DNA from: Diphasiastrum complanatum
Taxonomy: Eukaryota > Streptophyta > Lycopodiopsida > Lycopodiales > Lycopodiaceae
NCBI GenBank assembly: GCA_029204225.1
Contig: CM055092.1
Location: 69,968,252-70,032,251, forward strand
Length of the DNA stretch: 64,000 nt
Direction: 5' to 3'
Of the stretch, positions 38,501 to 51,288 are shown piece after piece. The stretch's first letter is position 1. Every line of letters starts with the position of its first letter. A program made the position numbers and the translations under genes. The notes below the pieces were generated by a model. The model was not told the DNA's origin. It saw nothing but the letters and a program-made list of their open reading frames with translations, and did not search any database.

Positions 38501-38511
38501 TATCATTCGAA

Positions 38512-38525
38512 CCCTAAACCCTAAA
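38512..38525. repeat. Two plant telomere heptamers (CCCTAAA)2
   Basis: CCCTAAACCCTAAA is an exact dimer of the Arabidopsis-type telomere repeat. It is too short to be more than a chance or fill-in trace, but it stands alone in the window. Confidence 0.6.
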
Positions 38526-38587
38526 ATCGACGCTATATCCGATGGTTATTAAACTATCAAAATCGACAAAAAATCTGATACACATGA

Positions 38588-38740
38588 ATACACACACACA
38601 CATACACACACCCTCCATAAACACACACATGGCAAACACACAACACACAAACAACACATGCACATGCACATACACACACTCGCGTGCGCGCGCGCACACA
38701 CACACACACAAAGCCATTAGGGCACACACACACATGCATG
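38588..38740. repeat. CA/GC-rich microsatellite cluster
   Basis: Irregular CA-rich tracts with a CGCGTGCGCGCGCGCACACA core at about 38681-38700, an alternating purine-pyrimidine stretch. Confidence 0.9.
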
Positions 38741-38858
38741 CACGTGTGCGCAAAAGTGTCCGCCAATGACGCACGTCCGCCATTGCCCATCAATGACGGG
38801 CACAAGCAACTAGTCTATATATATATATTGATATTTGTGTGTCACATTTGTGCCTATG

Positions 38859-38910
38859 CATGGGGTAGGAGGATGCATGGGTCTTAACCCATGCATCCTC
38901 CTACCCCATG
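38859..38910. repeat. Perfect 24-bp hairpin with 4-base loop
   Basis: The arm 38859-38882 (CATGGGGTAGGAGGATGCAT then GGGT) is followed by loop CTTA and its exact reverse complement at 38887-38910. A related imperfect hairpin (ATGCATGGGG ... CCCCATGCAT) lies at about 38946-38980. No open frame spans it. Confidence 0.95.
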
Positions 38911-38984
38911 TACTTTTTCAAAAAACTAACTAAAATTCTTACATGCATGCATGGGGAAGAGGATGTATGCCCCATGCATACACC

Positions 38985-39895
38985 TTGCCACATCATCAAT
39001 CTGCAATAGGAGCATACCCCTCGCATCAGGATCACCAAATGGCGCAACGCTATCGATCTAGATTGAAAGATCCAATGAGGTGGATTCATTCTAGCTCGCA
39101 CATGGTCTTCTCCTCTTTCAGCCCACTCAAAGCACTTCAAATAGCCCACCTCTCTGTTCTTCCCCCTTCCCCCTTCCCCCATCGTCACTTGCCTGCCATA
39201 TCCAACAAGCTTTCATCCCACTCGTGATCGGGAGGTCACACTGTGACAACATCAAGTGATCGAATCCTGCCACAGTGCGATCGGGAGGTCGCACTATGGT
39301 AGGATACGATCTTGGCTAAAAGAAAAAAAGATGAGAGCCCGCAATCTCGATTGAAGCTTCTGGAGGTGCCGCGTTTGCGCCTAAAGACACTCAGATAGAT
39401 GCGAGATTGGCTACGTTGTTTCTACAAGAAAGAAACAGAAGCTATTGTGGGCAAGGCCGATATTCAGAGCTCTTTCATAATGGTGTAACAAATTTTTTAC
39501 TCTCATCTGCAGACAGACATATCAGAGGCGTGCAAACTTCTCAAGGGTCTACCTCCAGCAAAAGATGGGTCTACCTCCAGTAGAAGGAGGAAGAGCATGA
39601 GAAGTCTAGGTCCATGGAGTGTCACCAGCGGTCTTCTACCAACAGCATAGGTGAAAGAGATGATCCACATCTGTGAGTAAGCTCTCTCCTTTTTTCCGTG
39701 CTCATGCTCATCTTGATATCAAGCAGCGCGAGCCTTGGCTGTTTGAATTAGTTTTAGCACTTTTCTAATAATCTTGAAGGGACTACTACTGAGTGAATGA
39801 TTTTGACATAGAGTCTGTGTCAGATTTCCACAGGTCAATCTGATGCATTGAAGCTTGCGGACGTTGTAGGTGGCAGTAGCCAGGATCCTGCAGAC
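38985..39895. other. No gene recognised
   Basis: Contains two copies of GATCGGGAGGTC(A/G)CACT at about 39227 and 39279 that form imperfect inverted motifs, and a duplicated GGGTCTACCTCCAG (39545 and 39568). No conserved protein is seen. Confidence 0.35.
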
Positions 39896-39897
39896 AC

Positions 39898-41589
<1,692 letters not shown>

Positions 41590-42090
41590 ATTGCTCAACC
41601 ATGATCTCGCTGCTGGGGATGAAATTTTGCAAGTGATAAAATGGATCGGAAGTCCATTAATGCATATACTATCTTTCTTGGAGGCAATCTTGTGTCTTGG
41701 TTTTCAAAGAAGCAAGATACCATATCTCTGTCATCTTGTGAGGCCGAGTACAAAGCACTCACTACAACAACTAAAGAAGTGCTTTTGATCAAGAGGTTAA
41801 TCATGGAGCTTAAGTGCATCGAAGAGGATGATCTTCCCTTGATCAAATGTGACAACATATTGGCACAAGCTCTTGCAAACAATCCTATTTTTCATGCAAG
41901 AAGCAAGCATATAGAAGTGGCACACCATTTTGTAAGGGAAAAGCTCATTGGAGGTGAAATCAACTTAGAACATGTCGACACATCTCCGTGTATTGCTGAT
42001 CTTCTCACAAAGCCACTTTGCAAAAGTGCCTTCTCAAAGCATAGGTCTAATATTGGTCTTATCTCAAGATCAATGCTTGATCCACATTAG
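41590..42090 (+). pseudogene. Ty1/Copia RNase H remnant
   Basis: The frame from 41641 reads MDRKSINAYTIFLGGNLVSW, SKKQDTISLSSCEAEYKALT, SKHIEVAHHFVREKLIGGEI and DLLTKPLCKSAF, ending with a natural stop at 42090. This is the C-terminal RNase H domain of Copia pol, whose nuclease removes RNA from the RNA-DNA hybrid. The residues just before it (41595-41640, equivalent to the usual DWAGD..DRKST) are frameshifted, and the reverse transcriptase is absent. It is directly followed by a purine tract and LTR. Confidence 0.88.
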
Positions 42091-42100
42091 ATACATTTTT

Positions 42101-42579
42101 AGGAGGAGTGTCAAAATATTGAAAAATCTATCTAATGTTGTGAGTATGAGTCCTAAAAATGCCAAAGATGAATTGAGCTCTTTTGGCTTAGTAAAGACCC
42201 ATTTTAGAATAAAATATTCAAGGTAGGTAGAAGTAGAAACTTGAGCTACCATAGGAATTGCCATTTGTACTTTACATGCCACATTTAATGCATGAAAAGA
42301 CTATGTGGCACAATTAGACATAGTGAGGTGGCTTGGATAAGTCTAGATAGCTTGAGAGGTGGATCCACAACTCCAATTCAACTCAAAGTAGGAGAAGAGT
42401 CCATGGATCTATATATATGTGATGTACTCTCATTGAGAAAATGATGAAATTTGTGTGTAATGCAAATTTGGAGACAAGCTCTTTGTGCCCTCTCTCTCTC
42501 CACGAGTTTTGTACTTGCTATTTTCTCTCTCTAGCCGAGTAGAGGCATTTATGATGCTTTGTCTTATGTTTTGTTGACA
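42101..42579 (+). mobile_element. Copia polypurine tract and 3' LTR (471 bp)
   Basis: AGGAGGAG at 42101-42108 is the polypurine tract; TGTCAA at 42109 and TTGACA ending at 42579 form perfect 6-base terminal inverted repeats of a 471-base LTR. A TATA-like CTATATATATG lies at 42409. Only the 3' LTR is present. Confidence 0.8.
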
Positions 42580-42673
42580 GATATTGCCTGTAACACAATA
42601 ATATTGCTTGTATGATCAGCTTTCCTATTGAAAACCAATGCTAGTCTGATCTTTATGGTGTTATTGTGCTTAG

Positions 42674-43300
42674 GAGATCAAAAATACATGTGTAGGGCGT
42701 CCCACACATGTGAATTCAGCAGGTATGAAAGAGGGAATAAAGACAAGCCTTCACAAAATGAAAGATTTAAAATGCAAGGTCTTTGAAGGTTATTACGAGC
42801 TCGCAGATCCATTGAAGCAGGGCAATTTGTCTGTTCAAAACCTGCAGCCAGTGTTGTTTGTCTTATATAACTCAGATTCTCCGGATGATGTTGTTGGATG
42901 TGTGCATAGAAAACTTAAATTGTTAACCCTATGCTTCGATGATAGTGGAAAATATTCTAAAAGTTTTGTGACTTGTAAACCAGTTCACAAAAAGAGAGCA
43001 AAACATTGGCGAGGTGTTAACAATATTATTGAATCATTCTCTGTCCCAAGTTGGTCCGTGTGTCTTTATAGAATGTCTTACTGTGTAGCACCGCTCCCGA
43101 ACAACATTGGAAGAAATTTAATAGTTATCAACAGTTCAGAAAATGTAAAACAAACGAAAGCGTACTTGGAGGTCCATTATACCTTGGAATCATCCCCAAA
43201 CACAGATTCTTCAAAAGAAGAAGATCTTGATCTAGATAAATCTGAGGGGGGTGACGAATATGTAGAGTTGATATCTAAACAAGTTTACAAACATAGTTAA
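42674..43300 (+). CDS. Unrecognised open reading frame
   Basis: The frame is open from 42674, directly after a TAG that could also be a splice acceptor (GCTTAG|GAG), to a TAA at 43300. The first ATG is at 42725, giving 191 residues. I do not recognise the family. Visible traits are a basic N-terminus (KEGIKTSLHKMKDLKCKVF), a middle rich in alternating hydrophobic residues (VCLYRMSYCVAPLP, KAYLEVHYTLES) suggesting beta strands, and an acidic Ser-rich tail (SSKEEDLDLDKSEGGDEY). It lies between a Copia 3' LTR and the Penelope-like element. In a region where nearly every coding remnant has stops, an open 200-codon frame is notable. It may be an exon of a larger gene, a young insertion or chance. 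Confidence 0.35.
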   Translation, partial: EIKNTCVGRPTHVNSAGMKEGIKTSLHKMKDLKCKVFEGYYELADPLKQGNLSVQNLQPVLFVLYNSDSPDDVVGCVHRKLKLLTLCFDDSGKYSKSFVTCKPVHKKRAKHWRGVNNIIESFSVPSWSVCLYRMSYCVAPLPNNIGRNLIVINSSENVKQTKAYLEVHYTLESSPNTDSSKEEDLDLDKSEGGDEYVELISKQVYKHS

Positions 43301-44160
43301 GTTTGTGATGACGGTTATGCCTAAACCAAAAAGGAAAATATATAGTTATCAGCTCAAGTGCTAGGGGTTGTTACTGCTCTTTTTTGATAAATAATAGATA
43401 CATATATTTTGAAAACTATCTTTGCACATTTCTTATTTGATTCATTGATTTGAATATATGATATGTATATGTGATGTTTGATGGCATTTTGTGAATACAC
43501 CTGATCTGCAGGTAGGCGTACCTTCAGATGATATAGGTTCCCTTTCCTTCTACAGAGTGGTTGTCAAAGTTTTCAGTCATTTTGTGATTAAATTCCTTTT
43601 TTAAATTCTCTTGTCCAATTTCCAAAATGGATTTTGAGAAAGTCCAAAATTAATTGAGACAATGTTCCTCTCCATTCCTAATCTAAATCGGTAATCTAGA
43701 TCCACAAACTCTATGTAAATTATCTGTATAGATAACAGTCTGCAGAGTCCCGCAAACGACCAGAACCGCAACCACGAGTAATGCAACAAACCGCAACGAC
43801 CCTTCTTACGGTCGGTAACGGTCTTTACAAACTGTTCACTAGTATCGCAAGGCACCGTAAGAGCTTGATTTACGGTTAGTGGCGGACCAATATCAACACC
43901 CCGAAGAAGACTGACCATAAGACACTACAAGATCATCACTTGCAGTAAGTAACAGTTGCAAGCTGCGAAGGGGACGGACCGTAAAGAAACCACAAGAGCA
44001 TCACTTGTAGTCATTAACGGAGCGACGCCAGACTTCACGCTCCATTGCTTCACGATCCTCTCACCATGATCTATGTCAGACACCGCTTTCATGTGCCAAT
44101 GTAAATTGTATATAGACTTTAGATCATTCAAGATTTTTTTTTTTACTGATCGAACATTAG
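43301..44160. other. No gene recognised; repeated ACGGT-rich strings
   Basis: 43740-44030 has recurring ACCGCAAC/GTTGCGGT-type and CACAAGAGCATCACTTG motifs, for example CAAGATCATCACTTGCAGT at 43928 and CAAGAGCATCACTTGTAGT at 43993. It may be a decayed foldback element ending at the Penelope-like repeat. Confidence 0.35.
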
Positions 44161-44161
44161 A

Positions 44162-46510
44162 GTAGGTCTCCTTCGTGTTGCTGTCCTGGTTGGTGATTTT
44201 TTGGTTTTTCTAACTATCTAACCTGGTTTTGCTTCCATCTTGTTGTTTTTTTTGCGCTTTGTGCACTTATCTTGTCCCTTTTGTAGACTTGCTCTCCCTG
44301 CTGCTTTTTGCTACTTTACCTCTTTAGCTGGCTAGTTCTTTTTCCCTTGTCCTAGTCTATAATAGACTGTGTAGTTTATTTGACCATACTTAAGAACTTC
44401 TAATCCGTTTACGCTTGTCATTTCAAAAGTTTTTATTCCAGATTAATTTCTTGATGGTTCTTTACTAGGATGATTCTTAACTCTTCTGTACTTTCTCGTT
44501 GACCCAGCTGGCTACCTTGTCAAAAGACACAAGAAAATGGGATTGACTTCTTTTTAAGCTGACAAAAAAATTAGTAGGCTATTACATGGTTAACCCTTGC
44601 TTTTCTTGCATTAAATGACGCTATAGTGTTGATGCTACTTGTATTATTTAGAGCAGATTCGCTCTTGCATAACAAAGTTGATACTTAAAACCTGTTTTTT
44701 TGACTAAAACGTCATCTTTGGGATTGGTTGTTTAACCAAGAGTACTTATACAGTGTAAGCAAAAAGCTACATCACTGGTAGTGTTTTCGAGTGCAAGCAT
44801 ATACTTTTCGTTCGTATTAACTCGCTATCTTGAATTCTGTCAATATGCAATTTGGTGGTTGATGCTTCGTGACAAATGTTACCTCCCTTTTGATGTGTTG
44901 GTATGAGCTGTATTACATATGATTGTACTAAGAATCTTAATTCTCATATTTTGTGGACCTTCGGGAGAAAAATTAACATTTTTGCCTCCCCGATTTTTGA
45001 TGTTTTCTATTAGTGTCAAGTAGTCCTGTCTATGATCCTTTGTCCATGCTTTTTAACCAAGAAATTGTTAACGTTTCCATTTAAAATTTACTACATAAAT
45101 GTGTGTTGTTATCAAGGTTTTCTACTTCTGGTAGCAGCATGCATTTCTGGAACAATTGAGTGTGCCAGTAAGATGATGATTACTTCTAGACTACTCAATA
45201 TAATATGGTTGCTTATTTTTAAGAAATAAGAATTTAGCCTTATTATTTGCTAAAAAGAGGGAGTTGATAAAAATAATTGTCGGAGAGAAACAATGATCTT
45301 GTTTTCAGGTCAAGTGACAATTGCTTTCATTTCAGAAAAATATGCCATTTCGTTATTCCACTATGAAAAAAAAGGAGAAGGGATGATACTTGCCCTAACA
45401 TGCTTTTTAACGAAAAACCTACTATAAAAAATGTTGAATGGAATGCAATAGTAGCAGCAAGAATCTGCAACTTTTCTTATTCACACTTAACTGTGGTACT
45501 GAATTATGAAATAGAACTGACCTTTGATTGAGTAGAAAAAAAAACATGATGCATTTTTTGGCCAAAATAATATGATATATAAAAGGCTGAAAATTTGTTA
45601 AATTACCGGTCTACGTTAAGTAAATTTGGTAATGTTTGAAATTATAAGAACTCTGATGCTACTGAAAAGAGTGTAGAATGTTTTTCCGAATATATATCCA
45701 ACGGTAGGCCCACTTACTTTCCCGAACTGCTGAATTCTATGTATGCTGAAAACTGTTCAACATTAAGTAATATTGGTACTGTTGAAAGTAAAGAACTCTA
45801 GCACTACAAAAAAAGAGTTCGTAAAACACTGCTAGAGGGGGAGTTAGTTAGCATTAAGGCCACTTACTTTCCTTGAACTGCTTAACTTAATCTATGACAT
45901 TACTTATAGGAAAAAGGTGAATTCTACTCTCCCCAAAATTGTTCTTTGGACCAAGATGTTACGTTGGGGAAATAATGATAGTTGACTCAATTTTTTTACT
46001 ACCTATTATATGATATGTTGACTAATATTGTTATAGTTAAAAATGTTTTACTTGAGTTTTTTTAAAAAAAGCTCTATGAGTTTGTGATGACAAAAAATTA
46101 TTGCAAAAAACAACAACTGACTTACTTCTCTTCGTAATAGTAATAATAAAAAGTTGGTGAAGTGTGGTTCGTGTCTATTTGAACATTTCTTTGGCACTTG
46201 GCTTGGTATAAAAATGAAGTAAAACTTCCTCATTAATTGAAAAAACATTTCTGTGACTTACTTTAATACTTCTAGTTGCAACATGGATAACAACTGAGAT
46301 TATGCGTTGACACCTGTAGTTCCCACAATAATTCCCTGGTTTTTTACTTGGTTGTTGTTGTGGATGGATGCAGGTGAGCATTTCTCTTCAACCCAAAGCT
46401 ACTATGGCGGGTCCAGAAGACATCAACTACAATTTGTTATATTTTTTTTAAATGATCTTTAGCGAAATGTTTTGATTCATTTAGTTTTGTTAGGTTCAAA
46501 CACACACACT
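44162..46510 (+). repeat. Upstream pseudo-LTR (2349 bp)
   Basis: It starts GTAGGTCTCCTTCGTGTTG and ends GGTTCAAACACACACACT. It is nearly identical to 51289-53942 but lacks about 300 bases near 45735, where the downstream copy carries extra sequence. ORF1 begins almost immediately after it. Confidence 0.93.
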
Positions 46511-46517
46511 CTTACAG

Positions 46518-48144
46518 TTGGCGAGGATTCCCCTCTTTATGCACCAACTACTTGCGGCATACTCAGCCTCTGTTTCGCTAATGTTTCATTTTTTATGGTG
46601 TTTTTTTCAGAGCTATACCTGGCATGCTGACTTATTAAATTTAGGGTATGTTTTGCCTCTTGTTGCACCTTCACCTGCAGCACAAGCCTTTATTGCTTGT
46701 ATTGGACAAAAGGAATTCCATGACAAACTTCAAGAACTTGACCTTGATGCCCTACAATCTAATCCGAATTCTTCCCTTCTTCTTCTTACCTAACTTTCTG
46801 TGTCGGATTGGTGCAAGTTATGGCAAGTCTCCCGCAATTGCCTAATTTATTATTTGAAAAGCTCATTTCCATTCATGAATCTCTGGCTCTACTTGAGGAA
46901 GCAGATGCAAAAGCCCAAAAAGATTTTGATATTTATGCCTTGGAATGTATGAAAAGATTTTTTAACTTGCATGGGCTGGAATTTTTTTTCTAATACAAAA
47001 TCTTTTTCAAAAGAACCTAAATACGACAAATCTTCTCCTTTTAGTACTTCAAAGCGCAGCTTGATTTCCCTAGAAGATTTGTCCCAAGAGGAGATCGAGG
47101 CTGTTATGCAGAAATACTTTTTACCTCCTCCTGCTGAAGTCTCCCCCTTCAAACCTAGTGAGGCTCCTTTCACAAACCCTCTTCTGCCTGACATGGTTTT
47201 TGAAGATCTATTAAGGATTGTTCATAATAAAGCCTGGCTGTTTGGTAATTTTGCTATGATGGCTCATATTTCTGATGACGTGTGGATAATTCTTGGGGAT
47301 TTAGAAGGTGAACCAAAAAAGATTCAGGAATTTCATAAGAAAATGGCTATAGATGAACATTACTTGATTGATACCCATCTTCGCCTTCCTACTATGTTTG
47401 GAATGGACCAATTTGAACCATCAAGATGTCCCTCCCCTCATGGTATTTTTTCAAGAGTAAAAATGTGTCAAGGGGAAAATGGTGAAAAAACTAAAAAATA
47501 TTTTGGCTTGGAATTTTCTCCGCCCTTACATAAAATGCGATTGTGGGAGAAAAAACACCAAATGCAATGGTCAGATTTTATGGTTTGACCATGCAATTTG
47601 GTTTATCCTCAACAACCTTGATCTTTTCATGTCGGGGGAAAGCCTCAAAGTAAAACTTTTTTCCTTCCTTATGTGGCTGTCTTCCGAGGCGAAACTGATC
47701 ATAAAAGCTTCATTGGTTTTTATTTACTTTCGGGAGTTTATTATCAAAGGAGTTAAAAAGTTGTCAGAAAATCCCAATGAAAATCTTTTTCCCACTATGA
47801 ATGGAAAAGGCCTGTCTTTTATTGAAAAAGCTTTAAAACTGCTGTCTCTTATAAAGAACAATGATGAGTCTCTCGCAAAGAGATTAAAAACTCCTTCGTT
47901 TCGCGGAAAACCTGCTCGGGGTGGACGGTTTTTTTCCCGTGGAAGAGCCCCAAGAACATTTGATGGGCGACCTCAAAGACAATTATCCCTACCTATGCTA
48001 AAACCCTTTTCCCCTCATGTTACAAGCATTGCTACTCCTAGAGGCTCTTCTTCTAGAGGAAGAGGAAGGTTTCAAACTTCTGGGGTCAATTCAACAAAGA
48101 CTGCAGATGAGTTTCCGATACGTCGCTTACTATATGATGACTGA
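46518..48144 (+). pseudogene. ORF1 (gag-like, RG-rich) of the Penelope-like element
   Basis: Three overlapping frames join with frameshifts: 46518-46793 (HQLLAAYSASVSLMFHFL... PSPAAQAFIACIGQKEFHDK), 46971-47588 (SLEDLSQEEIEAVMQKYFLP, VFEDLLRIVHNKAWLFGN) and 47479-48144 (LMWLSSEAKLIIKASLVFIY ... FRGKPARGGRFFSRGRAPR, SSSRGRGRF). The C-terminal RGG-like boxes suggest RNA binding, as expected for a retroelement ORF1 product that packages RNA; this is inference from composition. No zinc knuckle or known domain was recognised. At least two frameshifts make this copy defective. Confidence 0.55.
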
Positions 48145-48329
48145 TTGTGCAGGTGCCAAGGATTGACGAACGACAGGTACGATCCATTTCTCGTTTGCCT
48201 CATGGAAGACTGAAATTACTCAAGACTATTTGTATTGACAAGATTTTCATTCATGTACTTTTTGTCAATAAATGTCTTAACCCATTCAAACTTTTTTTCG
48301 GGAGTTAATAGACCTATGTAGGATTAATA

Positions 48330-50030
48330 TAAAAGAAGACATATGGAATAATATTAGATTTGGATGGAAATTCACTCCTAACCTACTCTCTACCTTCTAC
48401 AAACCGGTGGACACTTTTTGTCATTTCAATACTGAATCAATCCCTTCTTGCATCTGTTCCAATAGCAGGAGGCTTGCCCCTTTCGTACACAAAATATGGG
48501 GACACGTAATTTCCTTCGATGTGGATTTTGTAATTAATTCCTTGCTGCGTGCTTTCACTTAAAAAAGGTCTTAACCATATTCCAATTCGGAACCCTAACG
48601 TTTTGGAGGCTTTCGAGGTACTTGAAGGTGTTTGGCTTGAGCTAAAAGACTCAACAGCGTGAATTTTATAAAGATTGATGCGTCTTTGCTTAAGGTAACA
48701 GATGAGATGGTTATACAGATGTTGGGATTTTTTCCATCTCTCGTTATCCAACATCACTCGCTTCCGTTCTTAATGGGAACTTATAAAGCCCACAAAGAGT
48801 CGTTCAGATGGCTGACTAATGCACATGCATGTATTTTTACAGAATGTGCACTTATTTTGACTTGTATTTAAAATACCTCTCTGGATCCTTTGCAATGTTT
48901 ATGCAAAGAGAAACAAAACGAGTTCTTTCTCCGAAGTGGCGCCAAACCATCCTGTTTCTGGTTAACAGACCTTTATGATTTTGCTATTAATCTACCTGAT
49001 AACATCTTTAGTATTTTTTCTGCTGACATTTCTAGATGTTATGAGTCTATTCCAATTGTGGGGACAGATGGACTTCAAGATATAATGGAAAAAGTGATTA
49101 AGTTGGCATTTAAAATGTTCATTTATCAACTTCAGGACCTTCCCCAAAAAACCCAAAAAAGGAAGGTGGTCCAACACTAGAGCTGTAGAAGAATTGTCCT
49201 TTAATGAAAAAGAAGTTATCTCATTCAATAATTGGCTTTCCCAAAAAATGCATGTCTGCTTGGCAAATAAGGTTTGGAAGCAAGTTTGCTGGATACCAAT
49301 GGGTTTTTCATGCTCTCCGATTTGGTGCAATTTGTATTTATTCCACTTTGAATTGGGTTTTTGCACTCGACTTGCCAAACTAAACCGATGGGATATCCTT
49401 GATTTATTTAGATATCCATTCAGATATATTGATGATATTTGCTTGATTAACATCCCAAACCCCATTTTGTTTGTTGATAACAAGGCCGTGACCTCTTGTG
49501 ATAACCCATTTTGGATTTACCCTACACAGTTTGTGGATATCAAATCTGAAACCTGCTGTTTTGCAACCTCCCATAATGGAATGGTTTGTGGGACAAAAAC
49601 TACTTTCCTTAATAGGGAAATTATAGTGTCATCTGTAAGGTTTGCTTCTTATTTTATCACTAAATTTGACCTCTCCCTGTTGAGGTTTCCCATTATATTT
49701 GGAAAGAGTCAAACAAACCGTCTTCGTATGCCTATAAGGTCATCTTATCACAGATTTTTCTCTTACTTTATATTTGTGATAATCCTAGTGAGGCTTCACG
49801 ACAAATTCAAATGGTAATAAAATGTTTGTTCGTAATGGTTTATGGATAGCAGACTTCGTCATCAGGTTTTAAAATTTTTGGAGGGAAATTTTCCGGGTGC
49901 CAGATGTTGTGCCTCTACTACACGGTACCGTCTACGTAAGTTCTCCTCATGTTATAGGTGTGCGACAGGTATAACCACACTAGGTATACCTGTCGTACTA
50001 CCTGGTGTGGTTATCCTGTTTTGAGGGTTG
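48330..50030 (+). pseudogene. Penelope-like reverse transcriptase
   Basis: Conserved blocks in order are: GWKFTPNLLSTFYKPVDT, IWGHVISFDVDFVINSLLRA, LMGTYKAHKESFRWLTNAHA (48770-48830), FSADISRCYESIPI with following GTDGLQ (49018-49070; first catalytic Asp), VCWIPMGFSCSPIWCNLYLF (49287-49346), FRYIDDICLIN (49420-49452; YIDD with the other catalytic Asp pair), CGTKTTFLNREI, and after frame changes LRHQVLKFLEGNFPGARC. The KAHK...RW.TNA, DISRCYE.IP.xG.D and IPMG....P..CNLYL signatures indicate the Penelope lineage. Stops at about 48560, 48868 and 49178 and the frameshifts show it is inactive. No GIY-YIG nuclease follows. Confidence 0.75.
49963..50014 (+). repeat. Two mutually exclusive hairpins after the Penelope-like RT
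   Basis: Arms CGACAGGTATA at 49963-49973 and its exact complement at 49985-49995 form hairpin one. Arms ATAACCACACTAGG at 49971-49984 and 50001-50014 (one mismatch, allowed as G-U in RNA) form hairpin two. The arms overlap by three bases, so both cannot form fully at once. The pair sits after the reverse transcriptase frame and before a (CA)n tract. Confidence 0.7.
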
Positions 50031-50039
50031 GAAGGTGGG

Positions 50040-50040
<1 letters not shown>

Positions 50041-50075
<35 letters not shown>
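50041..50075. repeat. (CA)n microsatellite
   Basis: A pure tract of about 16 AC units inside the Penelope-like element. Confidence 0.95.
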
Positions 50076-50079
<4 letters not shown>

Positions 50080-50550
50080 TGTATACTTTTATGACTAAAG
50101 AACCACGAGCTTTTACAATGTTTCTAATCCTAGATTTTTCTTGTGACACAATGACCAACAAGAAAAGATGCCGTCCACGGTTCGACTGACATTTGGACTT
50201 CGAACTATAAGATCATCGCAATGGTTAAAAAATTTTTTTGGGAATGGATGACTAGTTATGATTATCCTATGCTAATTACTCTCAAAAACTTTGCTAAAAA
50301 TCTTTTTTCGCTCGAGCAGTTTATTCTGCTGATACATTATTTCAGAAGCAGAATGTGTTAAGACTATGTCTATTAGTGCCGTTAGTCGGTCTGAGTAATG
50401 GTTGGACACCGGCCGGTTTATTTTTCCTTAGTATTTGCCAGGCTTCTTACTCTACAACTTTGAATGCTGGCATAACTTTTATCAGCTGTACGACTTTATG
50501 GCTTGTCTTTGTACGAATTAATTTTGTTTTTGCCCTACTTTAACGCTTTA

Positions 50551-50551
<1 letters not shown>

Positions 50552-50617
<66 letters not shown>

Positions 50618-50935
50618 CTTCGCTCTCCCTCTCTCTCTCTCGCTCTCTCTCCCTCTCTCTTTCTCGCTCTTGCTCTCTCTCTCTCTCTCTCTCTCTCCTT
50701 CGCACCCTTGGCTGTTTTCGCGTGCTCCTCTTCTTGGTTTGCACTGTGCCTCCCCTTGCTCCTTCTCGTGATGTGCCCCTTTTGGCTAGCGCTTTTATGG
50801 CGTTTCGGTGTGGCAGCTGTGGTCTGTTAACTACGTGCTGGCTTCCTTTGCCTTTGGCCTCTTTATAGCTGCGACTGTGGTCTGTTAACTGCGTGTTGGC
50901 TTCCTTTGCCTTTGGCCTCTCTTTATAGCTGCTGC
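50552..50935. repeat. (CT)n microsatellite and 60-bp tandem duplication
   Basis: A CT-dominated tract at 50552-50697 with CG interruptions. Then GCTGTGGTCTGTTAACTACG with following sequence at 50815-50873 is repeated at about 50874-50932, including CTTCCTTTGCCTTTGGCCTC. This lies in the 3' non-coding part of the Penelope-like element. An open 128-codon frame (50906-51292) there is hydrophobic, W/L-rich and unlike any protein I know. Confidence 0.85.
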
Positions 50936-51288
50936 TGGGTTTGCTACTTTTCCATTATGGTTGCTGCAGTGCTTGCTTTGTTATGGTTGCGATTCGGTTC
51001 CTGCTCTTTTGCTCTGAATTCTTGGTTGCTGGCCAGCTCTTGGCTCTACGTTTGGTGCTTTCCGGGTGTTTGGCCTTTGCTTTACGGTTTCTTGCTTGCC
51101 TTCTGTGGAACGCTTTTGTCCCTGAGTCCTGCTCTCCTGGTTCTTTCAATGGTGGTTTGTGATGTCCTTTCTACTTCGTGGTTCACTGGCTGGTTGGTGG
51201 TGGGTGTAGTTCTGTGGCCTTCTCCTATTCCTACCATGTCTTCTGACAAGGTGAGTTTGGTTGTGCTCTTTGTGGATCTATGGTTATT

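Noticed and set aside
45650-45690. Hammerhead-ribozyme look-alike CTGATG...GAAA in the Penelope repeat
   Set aside because: The core needs CTGATGA with a proper stem II and cleavage site. Here it is CTGATGC, and the other repeat has CTGGTGC, so the motif is not conserved.
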